From positions 6,457,001-6,521,000 of the forward strand of contig CM032815.1 in assembly GCA_019155185.1 (NCBI GenBank): a stretch of DNA of 64,000 nucleotides, in the 5' to 3' direction. This document shows positions 38,601-59,921 of the stretch, one piece after another; the stretch's first letter is position 1, and each line of letters opens with the position of its first letter. Position numbers and translations under genes: made by a program. The stretch is from Beaufortia kweichowensis. Taxonomy: Eukaryota; Chordata; Actinopteri; Cypriniformes; Gastromyzontidae. The notes beneath the pieces were generated by a model. It was not told the origin of the DNA, did no database searches, and saw only the letters and a list, made by a program, of their open reading frames with translations.

Positions 38601-39290
38601 TGTTGGTTTTCACCCCCTTCTGTAATTGCAATGAAATGTAATTGCACAGATTTTTGTTATTTGTAACAAAAAAGTGACATACTGCTGAAATTCTAATGCC
38701 GTTTTCTTTTCCTTTTCAGTCTTAAGACTACACTGAAAAAGAAACTAGCTAATGATACCGTGGATCTGTCTGGTATCCCTCTCTCTGGGCGTGATTTGCA
38801 TCGCGTGGCATACTACCTTCAAAGCAACGGTTCATCAGTGACAGCGGTGGACCTGAGCTTTACAGAGCTCCTGGATGAAAGCCTCCGACTACTTTTACCA
38901 TTCTTAGGAGTGTTACCCAAACTCACCACGCTTGCCATCAACGGGAACCGACTGACCGTAGCTATTCTTAAAGACCTGATAGAGATGGTCAAAGACCCCA
39001 AGAAGTTTCCTCATTTGGCCTGGGTGGACCTAGGCAACAACGTGGACATCTTTACTGTTCCCCAGCCATTGCTGGTTGCTCTACGCAGACGCTTTGGATT
39101 GAGAAGCAGTTTACCTACCATCTATGAATACAGTGAGGGTCACGGTAGTAACTACTATTTAGAGACTTCTACTGAGGAAATTAGCGTGTTTGAGGAGAAA
39201 GAAGATGATCTGGAGGACCATTTGGTTCTAGAGCCCTGGAACGTAGAGGAGAAGAGCGAGAACATCACATTGCATTTCTGTGAGACGTGA
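26619..39290 (+). CDS. lrrc75b: Leucine-rich repeat-containing protein 75B
   Basis: Four coding exons: 26619-26897, 29715-29843, 32255-32367, 38720-39290, all GT-AG, giving 363 aa. The human protein is somewhat shorter (about 315). The N-terminal 75 residues are basic and low in conserved motif, followed by the family block YVRRVTWVREIQTLLKE. Exon 2 carries AAFLNLVDPISHELLLNLAR, exon 3 carries KICRQLIYHLTPHSK, and exon 4 starts with a Cys completed across the junction. Exon 4 holds the LRR part (about residues 188-290; VDLSGIPLS, VDLSFTEL, AINGNRL, WVDLGNNVD), then LPTIYE and an acidic tail (about 310-363). The molecular function of LRRC75B is poorly defined; a role in muscle-cell differentiation has been discussed for the family. 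Adjacency to GGT1 is conserved with human 22q11.23. Intron 3 is 6.35 kb. Possible poly(A) signals are at 39404, 40369 and 40471. Confidence 0.93.
27410..27570. repeat. Short copy of the ggttctt/aagaacc repeat
   Basis: The segment 'gcaacaaaagaaccatttttgac', 'ccacaaagaacctttaacgt', 'cagaacctta' and 'gttctttggggaacc' shares the unit order of the element at 20950-21215. It lies in lrrc75b intron 1 and has no complete second half. Confidence 0.55.
27830..27915. repeat. Degenerate 'ggttgctagg' repeat patch
   Basis: Units such as 'aggttgctgg', 'ggttgctagg' and 'ggttgcttgg' recur within 85 bases. This is the decayed form of a short tandem motif widespread in teleost genomes. The open frames crossing it on both strands are therefore likely meaningless. 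Confidence 0.4.
28300..28384 (-). other. Candidate exon antisense to lrrc75b intron 1
   Basis: On the minus strand a strong acceptor (tttttctttcag) is followed by 85 bases open in one frame, beginning QLVKGREIRPAMTLLFSSG, and then a good donor (g|gtgaga). The frame stays open through the donor to about 28154, adding a Cys-containing stretch. Both splice-like ends and balanced composition make it stand out from the AT-rich intron. I do not recognise the peptide, and I found no partner exon, start or poly(A) site. Alternatives are a decayed gene fragment, part of a mobile element, or chance. Confidence 0.22.
28960..29275. repeat. Near-complete palindromic MITE-like element
   Basis: The copy opens with 'ttaaagggacagttcaccct' and closes with 'aactatccctttaa', which are complementary ends. 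Between them come 'catttgctcaccctcatgtcatt', 'gcagaacacaaaagaagatatttt' and 'gatggtaaccaaac'. This is the fullest of the four copies in the window. The family carries no open reading frame and belongs to non-autonomous DNA transposons frequent in cyprinids. Confidence 0.8.
32518..32690. repeat. Internally deleted MITE-like copy
   Basis: Complementary ends 'aaaggtatagttcacccaaaa' and 'tgaactatcactttaa' enclose only about 140 bases with 'atatcttcttttgtg', 'agaaagtcatacagg' and 'aataaatgataaaagaa'. It is the same family as 28960-29275 with most of the centre missing. It lies in lrrc75b intron 3, about 150 bases after exon 3. Confidence 0.75.
34020..34245. repeat. Copy of the ggttctt/aagaacc repeat
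   Basis: Blocks such as 'aaaggttttt', 'ttaaaggttctttatggaacc' and 'ggttgttctatggcatcatgaagcacctttattttccagag' match the order of the element at 20950-21215. The copy is diverged and lies in lrrc75b intron 3. Confidence 0.6.
34868..35300. repeat. Dispersed repeat 'caattccagcgttatggatgtg' family, longest copy
   Basis: The blocks 'gcaattccagcgttatggat', 'caaaactcaaaatata', 'gaatgtatttattaacaatata' and 'gcacaagttatctatttaaaaaa' recur in the same order at 41150-41345 (later part) and 57057-57175 (first part). The copy has no coding capacity. The ends are uncertain; the family could be a solo non-autonomous transposon or a retroelement fragment. Confidence 0.6.
35890..36250 (+). repeat. Dispersed repeat, copy A (also 61.4 kb and 48.0 kb)
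   Basis: About 355 bases beginning with 'aaataaatgaacactatgtt' and running through 'cttcaaaagtagtcacactt', 'tttatcatccagcttcttga', 'tctcaacctgaga' and 'atacaccttcagatt' are matched in order and orientation by 61395-61780. Part is matched inverted at 47985-48110. No protein is encoded. This looks like a non-autonomous DNA element. Confidence 0.75.
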
Positions 39291-41149
39291 TGGGCTCAAG
39301 TTATTTCTTTGTGGTTTCACATGGTTCTCTCGCACTTCTTATTGTCCAAACAAGCCCTGAAAAAAGCTATCTGCTATCAAACAAAATGGCCCCTATTATG
39401 AGAATAAAAAACTCAACCAAACATGTCAGTTTTTGTTCTCAGTGTAAATGCTGTATCAAACAACAGTAAATCCACTGTTTACCTCCAATGTTATGTTACA
39501 ATTTACAGTTAAATACTGACTGCGATGATAATCGTATGGGACAAGGACTCAGATTTGGAACATTTAGAAAGCACTCGCTGTGACCAGTGATCCCAGACTA
39601 GTGCTGCCCACATCAGGAGCTACGGGATCTCTGATCTAAAACTTTAAAGTGATATGATATACCCAAAAGCTCGCCTCTGGGAAAACTTTGGTCTGGGGAA
39701 GATTCGCCTCAATTAGAGAGAAGCTGAGAGCAGAGAATTAAAGGGCTGTATGTGCGTGTGTGTGTGTGTGTGTTTTATATGAAGCTTATGATGCAAATGT
39801 AGCTTTAGCCAGAGCTCATTAGAGAGAACCGGACACACAAACAGCCTGGAGACTGATGTGATCATTTTCCATTCAATTTCTGTATTATTTAACTGTTTAT
39901 ATTACCTGTTTAGTCTCAATGTTTCATTAGCACAAGAACCATGTACAGTTATGTTGTATGTTTTCACGGTTTTTGAACACTTTTCTTTTCTAAAAATAAT
40001 TATTTAAAATAATATTGTATTATATTTATGCTATGTGTGTGTGTAAATGCAGTGTTCTACAGTAAATCTGACCTTTTCATGATGCCCTTTGCTCCACAGG
40101 TGGTACCTACATGATTTCCTTTACAGACGCTCTGTCTGAGTTGCACTTTACATGGTAGGCTTTCCTGTTGGCCAGTCGTCTCCAGTATTTGACCTTTAAT
40201 GGTTATTTTGATTCCTGAAAACACCAGAATTTGCATTTTAGTACAACAATAATCTACACTTTTAATATAAATATCAAACATTGTGTGAGCTTCAAGGTTA
40301 AGAGTATTCTATTCTGTATCTTTTTAACTATTTTATATAAGAAATACATGATTGTTCTTGCTATGAGAAATAAACAGTTTGTAAAATCAAATGTGGGCTT
40401 TGTTATTATTATTTTTTTTTTTATGAAAAAAGTATATGGGGCTGCTTAGACCCGTGTGAAATTTCAAGCTAATAAAGGATCATTTAGGATGTTTTCTCTG
40501 ATGTTAAATGTAGTGTCAGGTCATTTCTGACACTTTGGACAGAAAGGTTTAATGCACAAGGCATATGATAAATCAAGAAATTTCCATATAGAATTTCCAA
40601 TAGAATATTTCCAATAGAATTAGATACATTACACTCCCTGAAAATAGTTTTAAGAGAGAAATAAAGCACATGGACTAACTTAAACCTTAAATGTACAACA
40701 GGTTGTTTTGAATAAAATGGTCTAAAAATGCCAAACTATAAATGTAGAACTCAGAGCAGTCAAGTAAAGCTTAAAAAAGGGTTACGATTGTATTTTGCCT
40801 TACAAATATTTCGCAGTATGTGCAGATGCTTTCCTGTCTACAATGAAATGCTCATTTTGATTGGGTTCTCTTTTCCTCTTTGCATTTCTCATCTTGGTTT
40901 GATGAATACTGTTTCTCAGTGTCTTCGTTTGTTTAATGAGAACTGTGCTCTGCGTTAGCAGACAGCACTTTCTTAATGAGACTCCGTAAGACATTTCAAC
41001 AGCTGACAGCTTTCACAGCCATCAGCTGATCTATTGCATCATACATGGAGCTCTACTATAGTCACTACTGTAGCTTTCTTATTATTTATTATTTCATAAT
41101 AAGATCCTTAATCACACACCATAACCATAAGCTCAATATCGACAATCCC

Positions 41150-41345
41150 AACGTTATTGAACTGACATTTCAAGTCAAAACTTGAAATATAAATTCTTAC
41201 TGAATGTTTTACCAATAGTCCAGACATAAAATATATTGGTCTATGCACGAGTTATCTAGCTTAAAAAAGAACACACGTTTTTGTGCAACATCATAGGATT
41301 TCTGTGAATTAAAATGCATATACTGAAGCTGAAACTTATCAGACC
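41150..41345. repeat. Second copy of the 34.87-kb repeat family
   Basis: The blocks 'aagtcaaaacttgaaatataaattct', 'tgaatgttttaccaatag', 'tctatgcacgagttatctagcttaaaaaa' and 'tttctgtgaattaaaatgcatatac' parallel the order at 34890-35120. The copy is diverged and has no open frame. Confidence 0.5.
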
Positions 41346-42713
41346 CTGATCTTTATTTTGAAAAGATTTTAAAAAATGTTTGAAAATGATCGGTGTTGGT
41401 ATAAGTGTACAAACATAAAGTTATACATGAAGTAAATTATGTGGGTACAATAACTGCAACACGTTTTGGATCCTGATTTCTGCATTGGTCGTTAGCGGCC
41501 TCTAGTGGGGATACCTTAACGCATCATAACCATATACAGTAGTTTTTACATCCACTATTAGGTTACATAAACAAATAGCATTCTTTCATTAATCCCAATG
41601 ATGAGAAATATTGACATAATTCCTTGTAAAATATGTAAAATTAAGATGTGTTTTTCAGGAATTTACGTTCATGTTGAACGAATTTTCCAAAAATAATTAT
41701 TATGTTTGCTAAATTAAAATAGTAACTTCTTTATCTTAACTATTTAAATTTTAATTAGAAATTTTAATTAGACTTATTATTTATCATCCTCCATAAACAT
41801 TTTAATTTGTGCATGTGTGAGAGTTTGATTTGTTTCATGTGTTTGCTGTTTGACTGTGATTGCAAAATTTTGTCTTTTATATAACTGATGGTCTAGTTTG
41901 TCTCTGGGGACATTGCTAAACATTTTCTGTCTCTTCTAAGAACAGTAAGGATGGTTTCAGTATCTGTGCAGGGACATAATAACATGAAGCTACAAAACAA
42001 AGCACCGCAAAATTAATGACACCAGGGAAATTCCACATACAGCTTTGCATGCCAGCTATGGAAGACCAGAAAAGTTTTGTATCTGTGATTTCCTGTAAAG
42101 TCTACAATGTGTCATACATTTTTGTCCTGTTTAAGCTTTCAGATGTGTTTTCGTGGAAAATGTCTCCCCCAGCTGGTTAACTTAGCTTGGTTAACTTGGC
42201 TTTAAAGCATACAAGCACAGATTAGAAAACATAACAGGTATGATAAGATCTGGTGTTATCCAGAGCAACTGCATATATTAACAGCAGAAAATATAGATTC
42301 AAATTTTCACTGGCTGGTTTATTACTGATGTAACTTCAGTGCTGAGATAAGATAAGAGATAATCAAGTTTGGACGTGATGGAATCAGCTTCCCTGTTCTT
42401 TTCTCATGTTTCTTTACTTTGGCAAGGAAGTCATGCATTTAGAAAATCATGCTGACAGATATACTTTTTTTTTTAACTTTCTTACACTGGTATCGTATCA
42501 CATACAGTCATGTTGGTACTCAGATCTTGGAATGAACATGTTTTATGTGAAAGTTCATCTCTCTCTCTCTCTCTAATTCAATTTCAATTTAATTGTGTTT
42601 ATTGGCATGACAAAATTGATATAAATTGCCACAATTGCAGATTGCATACTCAAATTTATGTACAAAGAAAAAGTAAAAATAAAAGTAGATTTATCTGTTA
42701 AATAGTGGCTATA

Positions 42714-42718
<5 letters not shown>

Positions 42719-42787
<69 letters not shown>
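42719..42787 (+). repeat. (CT)n microsatellite, 69 bases pure
   Basis: Uninterrupted CT dinucleotides fill 42719-42787, with a shorter CT run just upstream (about 42548-42563). It lies 1.1 kb before the rnf34 start codon. The pure repeat suggests ongoing length change between individuals. Confidence 0.95.
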
Positions 42788-42790
<3 letters not shown>

Positions 42791-43599
42791 ATGTCAGTAT
42801 GATATAAACCACTGCAACACCCTCCTGTAGACTGTAGTGGCTGTACTGTACCGTACTGTAATGAATCATTTGCATATCAGAGCACACGTGCTCACATGTT
42901 AACAGACTCCTCCTCCATCACTTATGGAACAGGGCGTTCCTGATCCAAATCAATTGAGTCATTTCGTTGTAGCTCCTCCCACTTATCATCGCTTATTCAT
43001 TTAAAGGCCTTGTTAGTATGTAACAGACATTTTACTTATCACTTGACTATTGCATTTTTAACTTATTACAAAGTTGTTACAAATCAATTTCCCATGCAAA
43101 ACAAGAAACTCGATTTCTTTATCTGAACCCAGCAACATGAATTCCTTAACATTCGCATAGATATATTTGGCCACTAGATGGCCGAGTTTACCACTGTTTT
43201 ATAAAACAAATGCAAATGAATATTAGTATGTTTACGTTGGATTTACATTTAAATGTACTTTTTGTATTTGAAATCACATGATTTGAATTGATTTAAATCC
43301 TAATTTAAAAAAAGTTTACATATTACAAATTAAAATGCTTATGAGTTTTGCTTACTATTTGGAAAAAATTTTTTAAATAAATATTAAAATAAAAAATAAT
43401 TATTGCATCTAATTATCAGTTAATTTTAGTAATTTGAAGTAATGTATCGATTTTACTTTAATTTTATTAGTCTTTTATATTCATAACAAAAAATACATTA
43501 TATGTCTTATTGAGCTCAAATTGTATGTTTTAACATTTCAAACACAGAATAGTTGAACACTGTGGTAAATTGGCAACACTGTGGTACTCTTTTAAGATA

Positions 43600-43906
43600 C
43601 TACAGACTGAACAAACAAACAGCATCCAATCCAGATCAGTCATACTACACAACCGCTGCATCAAACCGAGGCCTGCGCACATGCTAAGACACGCCCACTC
43701 GCCGGGGAGAGACAATCCGGTTGGCTGCTATACATAACCGTGGCTCTTGCTCTTTTCTGATTGGCGGATTCTTGCTGTGCCATTACGTTATGCTCTTTTC
43801 CACAAATACACAGGGATGACAGAAAGAGAAGACGTAATGGAGTGTTCCCTAGCGTCCTTGCCATGAACATCGTATCATCCGGCAGTTTTTACAGACGGGA
43901 GTTGCA
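43600..43906 (+). promoter_or_regulatory. rnf34: Likely rnf34 promoter and 5' UTR
   Basis: A KLF/Sp-like cacgccca (43690-43697) and an inverted CCAAT box (ATTGG, 43760-43764) lie in a GC-richer block ending at the rnf34 ATG at 43907. No TATA box is visible. The same pair of motifs is found before lrrc75b. Transcription probably starts between about 43770 and 43870, judged only from motif spacing. Confidence 0.4.
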
Positions 43907-53609
<9,703 letters not shown>

Positions 53610-56464
53610 CGCTGGCACCACTTCTACTGGACACAGATGATGAACATTGCAGTATGAGGCCACAATGGACCACGTGACTGGCCTTTTAGTTTCACACTGA
53701 ATTAAAAAACTTGAGGAAAGCGGTACTGCGCACACCTTCGCTATTTAGAGCGTAACCATTAACTGCTGCCCATTTGATTTCGTTGACTCGTTTATGCTTT
53801 TTAATTATGTCTGTGGTTACTAACCCAGGGAAAATGGATTTTAGAGGAATAAAGTATATACATTTTGAACGTTTAAGTGGTTTACATTCCTGTAAACATT
53901 TGGAAATGTCTTATTGTATGTGCAATATTAGAAATCCTAACGTGTGCGTGTAGAGAAACCGATTGCCGTTAAGATGCATGTTGTTGTAGCGACAGTAAAG
54001 ACCAATGCCGTGAAGGGGGAACACAGGTGCCAAAGTAGAAATGTGCAGAATGGCTTCTGGATGTGCTGTTAATAATAATTGTGTTATTTTTATGTATTGA
54101 ATCAGCTTTTGCCATAACACAATTTAGCATATGTGACACAAACGACCAGCCAGCAGTGGAGAAATTGTGACTGTAAGTCTTAAGAGAAACTGTATGGTGT
54201 ATTTTTCCAGTCACTGAAATCCAGCATATGCCGTTATGTAGCTTATTAATGGAACCTCAACTACACACATCTTTAATCAAACTTGTACCTGTATAATGTC
54301 AGGTGTGTGGTTGAGATTTCATCCTATATGTGTGATACCATTTGTAAGTGAAAACAATTCCTCCGTGCACCTTTCATTGGTCACACAACATTTACAAAAT
54401 ATGTCGATCAAAAAGACAAACCTGCTACATTATTCTGCATCTCAAGCAATACCAAGAAACGCATCCTTGGGTGTGTTGTTATAATACAAAAATGTCTGGA
54501 CATTTTTCAACTATTTCCACAAGTTACATGGATTAACTCCTCACAGTTTTACAGCTGCTTTTATTCTCCTTTGTGAATAATCAAGTAGATATTTTTAAAT
54601 GAGAGAAATTTATCATATGATTAGTTAAGATGCCCCTTGTTCTACTGTGAGTTATGTAATCAAATATACTTCTGTGGTTTTGCCTATACAAATAAATAGA
54701 AAGAAAATTTAATTAACAAAAAAATACATTAACTATAAAGATATATTTACCTCCATATATATGTATTTATTTTATTTTAACATTTTTTTCCCCTTTCAGC
54801 ATTCCAGTTTTTCTAGAATGTGAACAAAATTGTTTTAATAAGTTGTTTTTGAACGTTTAAAATGAAAATAATTTATTGCATTCAGGTGTCACATCCATGT
54901 TTTTCTAATAATTTGACTTGTTTTGTTTTAAAACATCTCCACACGTGTGTACCTAACATTGACACTGTGCATACATGTACGTTTCTAATGCTGCTATCTC
55001 TGAAAGATGTCACTTACAAGCAGACAATGGACAACATTACACTCTCGAAATTACTTAAACTGAACGACGGAGGATGGGCTCTGGTCTTTGTATTTTGGAA
55101 TGTTGAACTTTTTATTTTGGTAATTCAAAGATGATTTATGAAATTTAATAAAATATGGTACCTTGAACTAGCATTTCCTTCTGATTTCGGTTAAATGCCG
55201 CTTTGGTGCCTGTAGAGTACTGCGCATTCATTGCAATTAAATAAGCTGTTTGAAAAAAGCTCAAAATGTGTCGCAAACCCCCCAAAAAAATTTTAATATT
55301 ATAGATTAATGGAAGTTTAAGCTTAATACCTGTTCATTCTGGAATAATGATTTACGAAGATAAATCATAGTGTCCTATATGTAGCGAGTATTCAGTTAAA
55401 AGTCTTCTGAGGTAAAGTGAGAGGGCGGAAGAAAACGTCATTTCCTTATAATATTTTCGTAATAATTATCATTATTATTATTATTATTTATTATTCATTT
55501 TTTAATATATTTTATATAACATAAATATTATTTTACATATCTTACTAATTAATTTTTAAACTTATTTTTACATTTGACCAAATAATTGTAGTAGCCTATA
55601 TGCATTGCATCGGGAATCAAGGAAGTCGCTGTGTAAACAGTCATGATACATAAAATGAAGCAAATAGTAAACGCTGGAAAAAATATTTGTATTTATTAAG
55701 GTAAAACAGTGCAAATACGTCTTTCCCCCAGATATATACAAATCAAAGATGTTAAAGTAAGTGATATAGTTGAAAACGAGAATGTACCTGCAAGACGACA
55801 ACACTTTTAAATTAACATTACAAAAACATCTGTACCAACTAGAATATTTATTATCTGAACTTCCTACTGCGTAGAAACAAAAATAGACTTTGTACTTTGT
55901 ACTGACTTAATACTGTCAATAAATCTATATGTATAGGAGTGCATTAATACTGCACGTAAAGTGAAATCCATTCTGATACAAAAATTAATACCGCATGACG
56001 CTTAACGTTTGCATGGTAACGAAAAAAGCACATGCATCATAAATTTTTCTTTTCCGATAAAGAAAATAACAGTCAGCTTCGTCACTGCACAATGTGACTT
56101 TTATACCATTTTTCTATAAAACTTTAGCAAAATATGGGTAAACATGCCTTTCAGTGGCACTTTAACGTCAACACAGTCTTGTAAACGTAAAAAACAAATG
56201 TTTGCTTTAGCAGCACAACATAAATAAAAAAGTGAAAGTCTGAAATGGCCACATAAGATGAATACATTTCTGTATCTGTGAGCTCAGGTGTCTGTGAGTT
56301 CAGGTATTTTGTTGAAATAAGTAACCATTATCGCTTGCTGGTTTTCTGTCGAGTGTCTTTTAGCCTTCTCACATCTTGTGTTGAAGAAAAGTGTAGAAAA
56401 TAAGGGGCAAAACAGTTCCCTGGGTTCTCAAGGTAAGTCTTGATATTGTCCGTGTTTTTGTTCA
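53610..56464. other. Convergent 3' region of rnf34 and kdm2a
   Basis: rnf34 (plus) and kdm2a (minus) end towards each other with 2.86 kb between stops. Poly(A) hexamers for rnf34 are at 53848-53853 (about 240 bases after the stop) and 55147-55152. Candidates for kdm2a, read on the minus strand, are at 55847-55852 and 55692-55697. No gene is recognised between. A short ATT-rich run lies near 55463-55490. Confidence 0.5.
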
Positions 56465-59400
56465 CTAGCTCAGTTTGCTCAGTAGTTTTTCCTCGGTCAG
56501 TCCAAACTGCACGCTGACAGACATCTCAGCGATGAACTGCTCGCAACCCTCTTTGGTCACTTGTTTGCAGTAGCGCAGGTCGATGTGACAAATGTTTCCG
56601 CAACGTTTGAAGTAGGTCAGCGAAAGGTCTGTGATTCTATTACAAACTGTGAAGAAAACAATGAAAGATTTACAATGTGAATCAGATTAACCGGTTTTAC
56701 CAGGTTTATCAGTTATTCCCCGATCTTAGAAGGTTAGGCTTTGTTTTTACTAGGGCTTGAATCTTACTTTTCCCAAAAAGCAATAGAGAAATAATATATT
56801 TCTTGCATACCTGACAGGTTGATGTGTGTGAGAGAGTCTCTGGTGGTGGTGCCAGCTGCCGTAAGGATGTTAACACTCTGGTCAGTGATGTGATTACAGT
56901 AACTTAAATCCAATCGAGACAGTGACGGCATGTGTTTTATGATTAGTTTAAGAGATGTGTCTGTGATGTCCAGACCAGCTAGAGAGAGATCTTCAATGTT
57001 TCTCAGTTTACTCCTGCTGTCCAGCTGACCTGAGAGACATGAGGAGAGAGAAAAGGGCAATTCCAGCATTATGGATGTGACATTTTCAGTCAAAACTTAA
57101 AATATAAAATCTCACAGACTGTATGTATTACCAATATATGTTTATATTTTACTAGAAGTAATGCAAGTCTATGCAAAATTCACAATTCACTTCCGATTAA
57201 TGCCATCAAGGTCAAGGTCACATACCTGGTCTGTTATCTGTCGGAGGGGAAAGTAAGTCTCTTATTTGATTGTCCTTCAGTCCCTCTACCCACTGCACAT
57301 CTAAAGTTCGTAGCAAAGGACAGCTGGACGTGCATAAAGCTGAAACAGCTGCCCACGAGCAACCCGCCAGCAAAAGAACCCTCAGACCTGCCAAGAAACC
57401 AACAGAAGATATCTGACATGAGAGTTTGCACACAAAGCTACACAATCAGCACATGCTGTAAACGGGCTGAGCTGTAAATCTCTCCAACTCTGAAACAACA
57501 GTAAGTTACACATACCAGGTAATCTGTTGATTAACCAGCTGAGCTGTTTCTTGGAGATGTTGGTCCAGCTCAGATCCAGAAAGATAGGCTGTCTGCGGAT
57601 AATGCCACTCAACATGAGGGGAGTGATGGACTTGCAGCGGTTGAGATCGATCTTGGTCCACAATCTTTTATCACAACACCTGAGAGAGGAAGACAAAAAA
57701 TTACATTGGACATGAATTTGATTTGGCTTGGTTTCATCTACAGGTCCAAAGATATCATTTGGATTAGGATTTGAGTGTGGTTAAAACTAAGTGCCTAGTG
57801 TTTAACCAATAAAAACACGTGCTTCACATCATATCTATGCACATTTGGTCTGCGGATGTATTGGATGTATCGCCAAAGATCTGCTTTAGCAGTAAAAGCT
57901 TTAAAGTAACAGGCTGTGTACTAGCAAAAAGCACGAACAATTTCAGAAAGACGTACCATCTGTTCCAGGTCTTGCAGACCTGCATGCAGACGCACAGGTC
58001 TTGGTGCACGAGGTGGCCGAACACTGCCATCCACACCTCTCTCCGCATGACGTGGTTGTTTCCATCTTCCAGTGGCAGTCCGTCTGGTGGGGGGCTGATC
58101 GGAGGAGGTCGAATCACATGACGCTCCATCTGAACACATTTTGGTGGAGAGCTACAAGGTGTTGGCCGGAAGACGGGGGTTGGTGTGGTTCTGATCCACC
58201 TCACCGGGGACTTCTCTCGCGAGGATCCATTCAGTTCACGCTTGGGCCTCAGCCAGTCTCTCAGATGGCTACTGCCATTATTTAGTGGCTTTCTGTCCTC
58301 TCCATCACTACCCGGATCCATCTTCACCGTCTGACCGTTCTGATGGGCCAGCCGGTCCTCTGTTTTTTGGATCTCTTGGTTGAGCTGTTTGCTCAGTTCT
58401 TTGCTCAGTTCTTTGTTGGGCAAGCGAGGCTTACGTCTGGTTTTTCGCTGACCACCTGAGTCGGTGCTGGGTCCCGCCCGTGGAGAACTGGCCTGTGATT
58501 GGTCACTCTCTCGTACAGCTGACGTCCTGTGCAAATGGCTGGATGGGCGTTTCCCATTCTCTGTACTCTTTTCCTCTTCCTCCTCTCTTTCATCATCTCC
58601 ATCCTCCTCCTCTGAGGGCACGAATCTGAAGTGTCTGTTATCCTCATCATACTCCACATCATCCTCTTTCTTGATCTGTTTAGAGGTTAACAGATCATCA
58701 GGCCTTGAACTCTTCTTCTGTGGATTTAAAAGAGGGTCAAAATACATGCTTTGCAAAAATATTTCATCTCTAATCTGCTTTTACTTATTCATTGTCTCGC
58801 TACCTTTTTTTTCTTGACATTGCTTTCTGAATCTGAGTCTTTGTTAAAGAGTTTCCTCTTCTTGCGGAGAGGGTTGACAAGGCTTTCTGAAGGGACATCG
58901 AAAGAGCGTTTCTTAAACGTGTCTTCTGATTTGCAGGTAACATTGTCCTCTCGTTCTGTCTTCTTTGTGACAGGAGATACAGTTGAGGTGTTGGACTCCG
59001 CAGACATGTTTGAGTCTGGCTCTTCCTTCATGTCCCGGTTCATTCGTTGCTCTTTGAGCAGAGAGCCGGGAAGATTGGACGCAAACTTAAAACCTGGTCC
59101 TCTTTTTTGCTTTATGGCCAAAAGGTGGGAAAGAAGGCAAGACAACTTTATGCCAAATACCAACACTGAATATTCTGAGAAATTATTATCTCTGAACAGT
59201 TAAAACTGACAAAGCTTTAATGATTACTGAATGTGTGGTTAGGTAAGAAAGTGATGCTTACTTTCCCTGTCTTTCCAGCATGATTGCATTTCGGACACTC
59301 CCAGCAATTTGGCAACTCGTCATTCACAACACCTCCAGCATCCGTCTCCTGCACAAAAAAACAATTTCTACTAAACACATTTAAAACTATGACACGAATT

Positions 59401-59921
59401 AAAATACAGATGCCATGAGATGGTTACAGGTTTCATTTTATTGGTGTCTCAACCAACCTTCAGACATCCTGGATGGATGATCTCATTGCAGATGGAGCAC
59501 TCCATGAGCATCATGTTGAACTTTTCTTCCTCCTCCTCTACCGTGTCCTCTTTCCCGGCCTCACCACACACCGAACACACTGCGGTGTGAGGCAGAATGG
59601 GCTGCAAATACACAATAGCAATGAGCATTTCCAGACTTACAGTGTAAAGGGCCAAATCTGAAGCTGAACACACACACTGACCGCTATGCACTGTCTCATG
59701 ATGCAGGACTGCTTCATGCGGCCCGGTCCCCCAAATTTCTTCATGTCTTTGCAGAAGTGGCAGTCCCCGCACTCTTTGCGTGTGCAGGCCTCACATTTCC
59801 TGCAGCGCGTCCGTCTGCGCCGGGCATTTGACGAACTGCGACTGGATAAGAGCTTCATTCCTCCTGCTGTCGGGCCTGGAGACGAGCCCATCTTTGATTT
59901 TGGCCGGTTAGGCAGCCGAGG
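56465..59921 (-). CDS. kdm2a: Lysine demethylase 2A, CXXC-PHD-F-box-LRR part
   Basis: Nine exons in transcript order: 59921-59682, 59601-59458, 59348-59262, 59109-58804, 58717-57957, 57679-57516, 57387-57226, 57029-56811, 56646-56465; 754 aa from the first, phase-clean throughout. The CXXC zinc finger (residues about 34-80, with the KFGG motif at 62-65) binds unmethylated CpG. It is followed by a PHD finger (about 85-153), a charged linker (about 158-470) with SPPKCVQMERHVIRPPPIS, an F-box (about 476-520) and C-terminal LRRs ending EEKLLSKLS. KDM2A demethylates H3K36me2 at CpG islands through an N-terminal JmjC domain that is absent here. Its exons should lie beyond 64000, or a short form starts within the window. 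The LRR text (LDVQWVEGLKD, FKRCGNICHIDLRYCKQVT) matches KDM2A rather than KDM2B, despite the rnf34 neighbour. Partial gene. Confidence 0.9.
57057..57175. repeat. Third copy of the 34.87-kb repeat family
   Basis: The run 'caattccagcattatggatg' with 'tcaaaacttaaaatataaaatct' and 'tgtatgtattaccaatatatg' matches the first 110 bases of the 34868 copy. It lies in a short kdm2a intron directly beside exon 56811-57029, so the insertion accounts for much of that intron. Confidence 0.6.

Larger units (their letters stand above)
39291..43600. other. Intergenic region between lrrc75b and rnf34
   Basis: The first kilobase probably includes the lrrc75b 3' UTR, with AATAAA at 39404-39409, 40369-40374 and 40471-40476. 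A short GT microsatellite lies near 39754-39772. The remainder is AT-rich with one dispersed repeat (41150-41345) and a long CT tract (42719-42787). Open frames are short and unrecognised. I see no RNA gene. Confidence 0.5.

Noticed and set aside
57824..58756. A 310-residue stand-alone minus-strand protein starting MQSMYFDP
   Set aside because: The start lies in intron. The real exon begins at 58717 with KKSSRPDD after an acceptor and is part of kdm2a.
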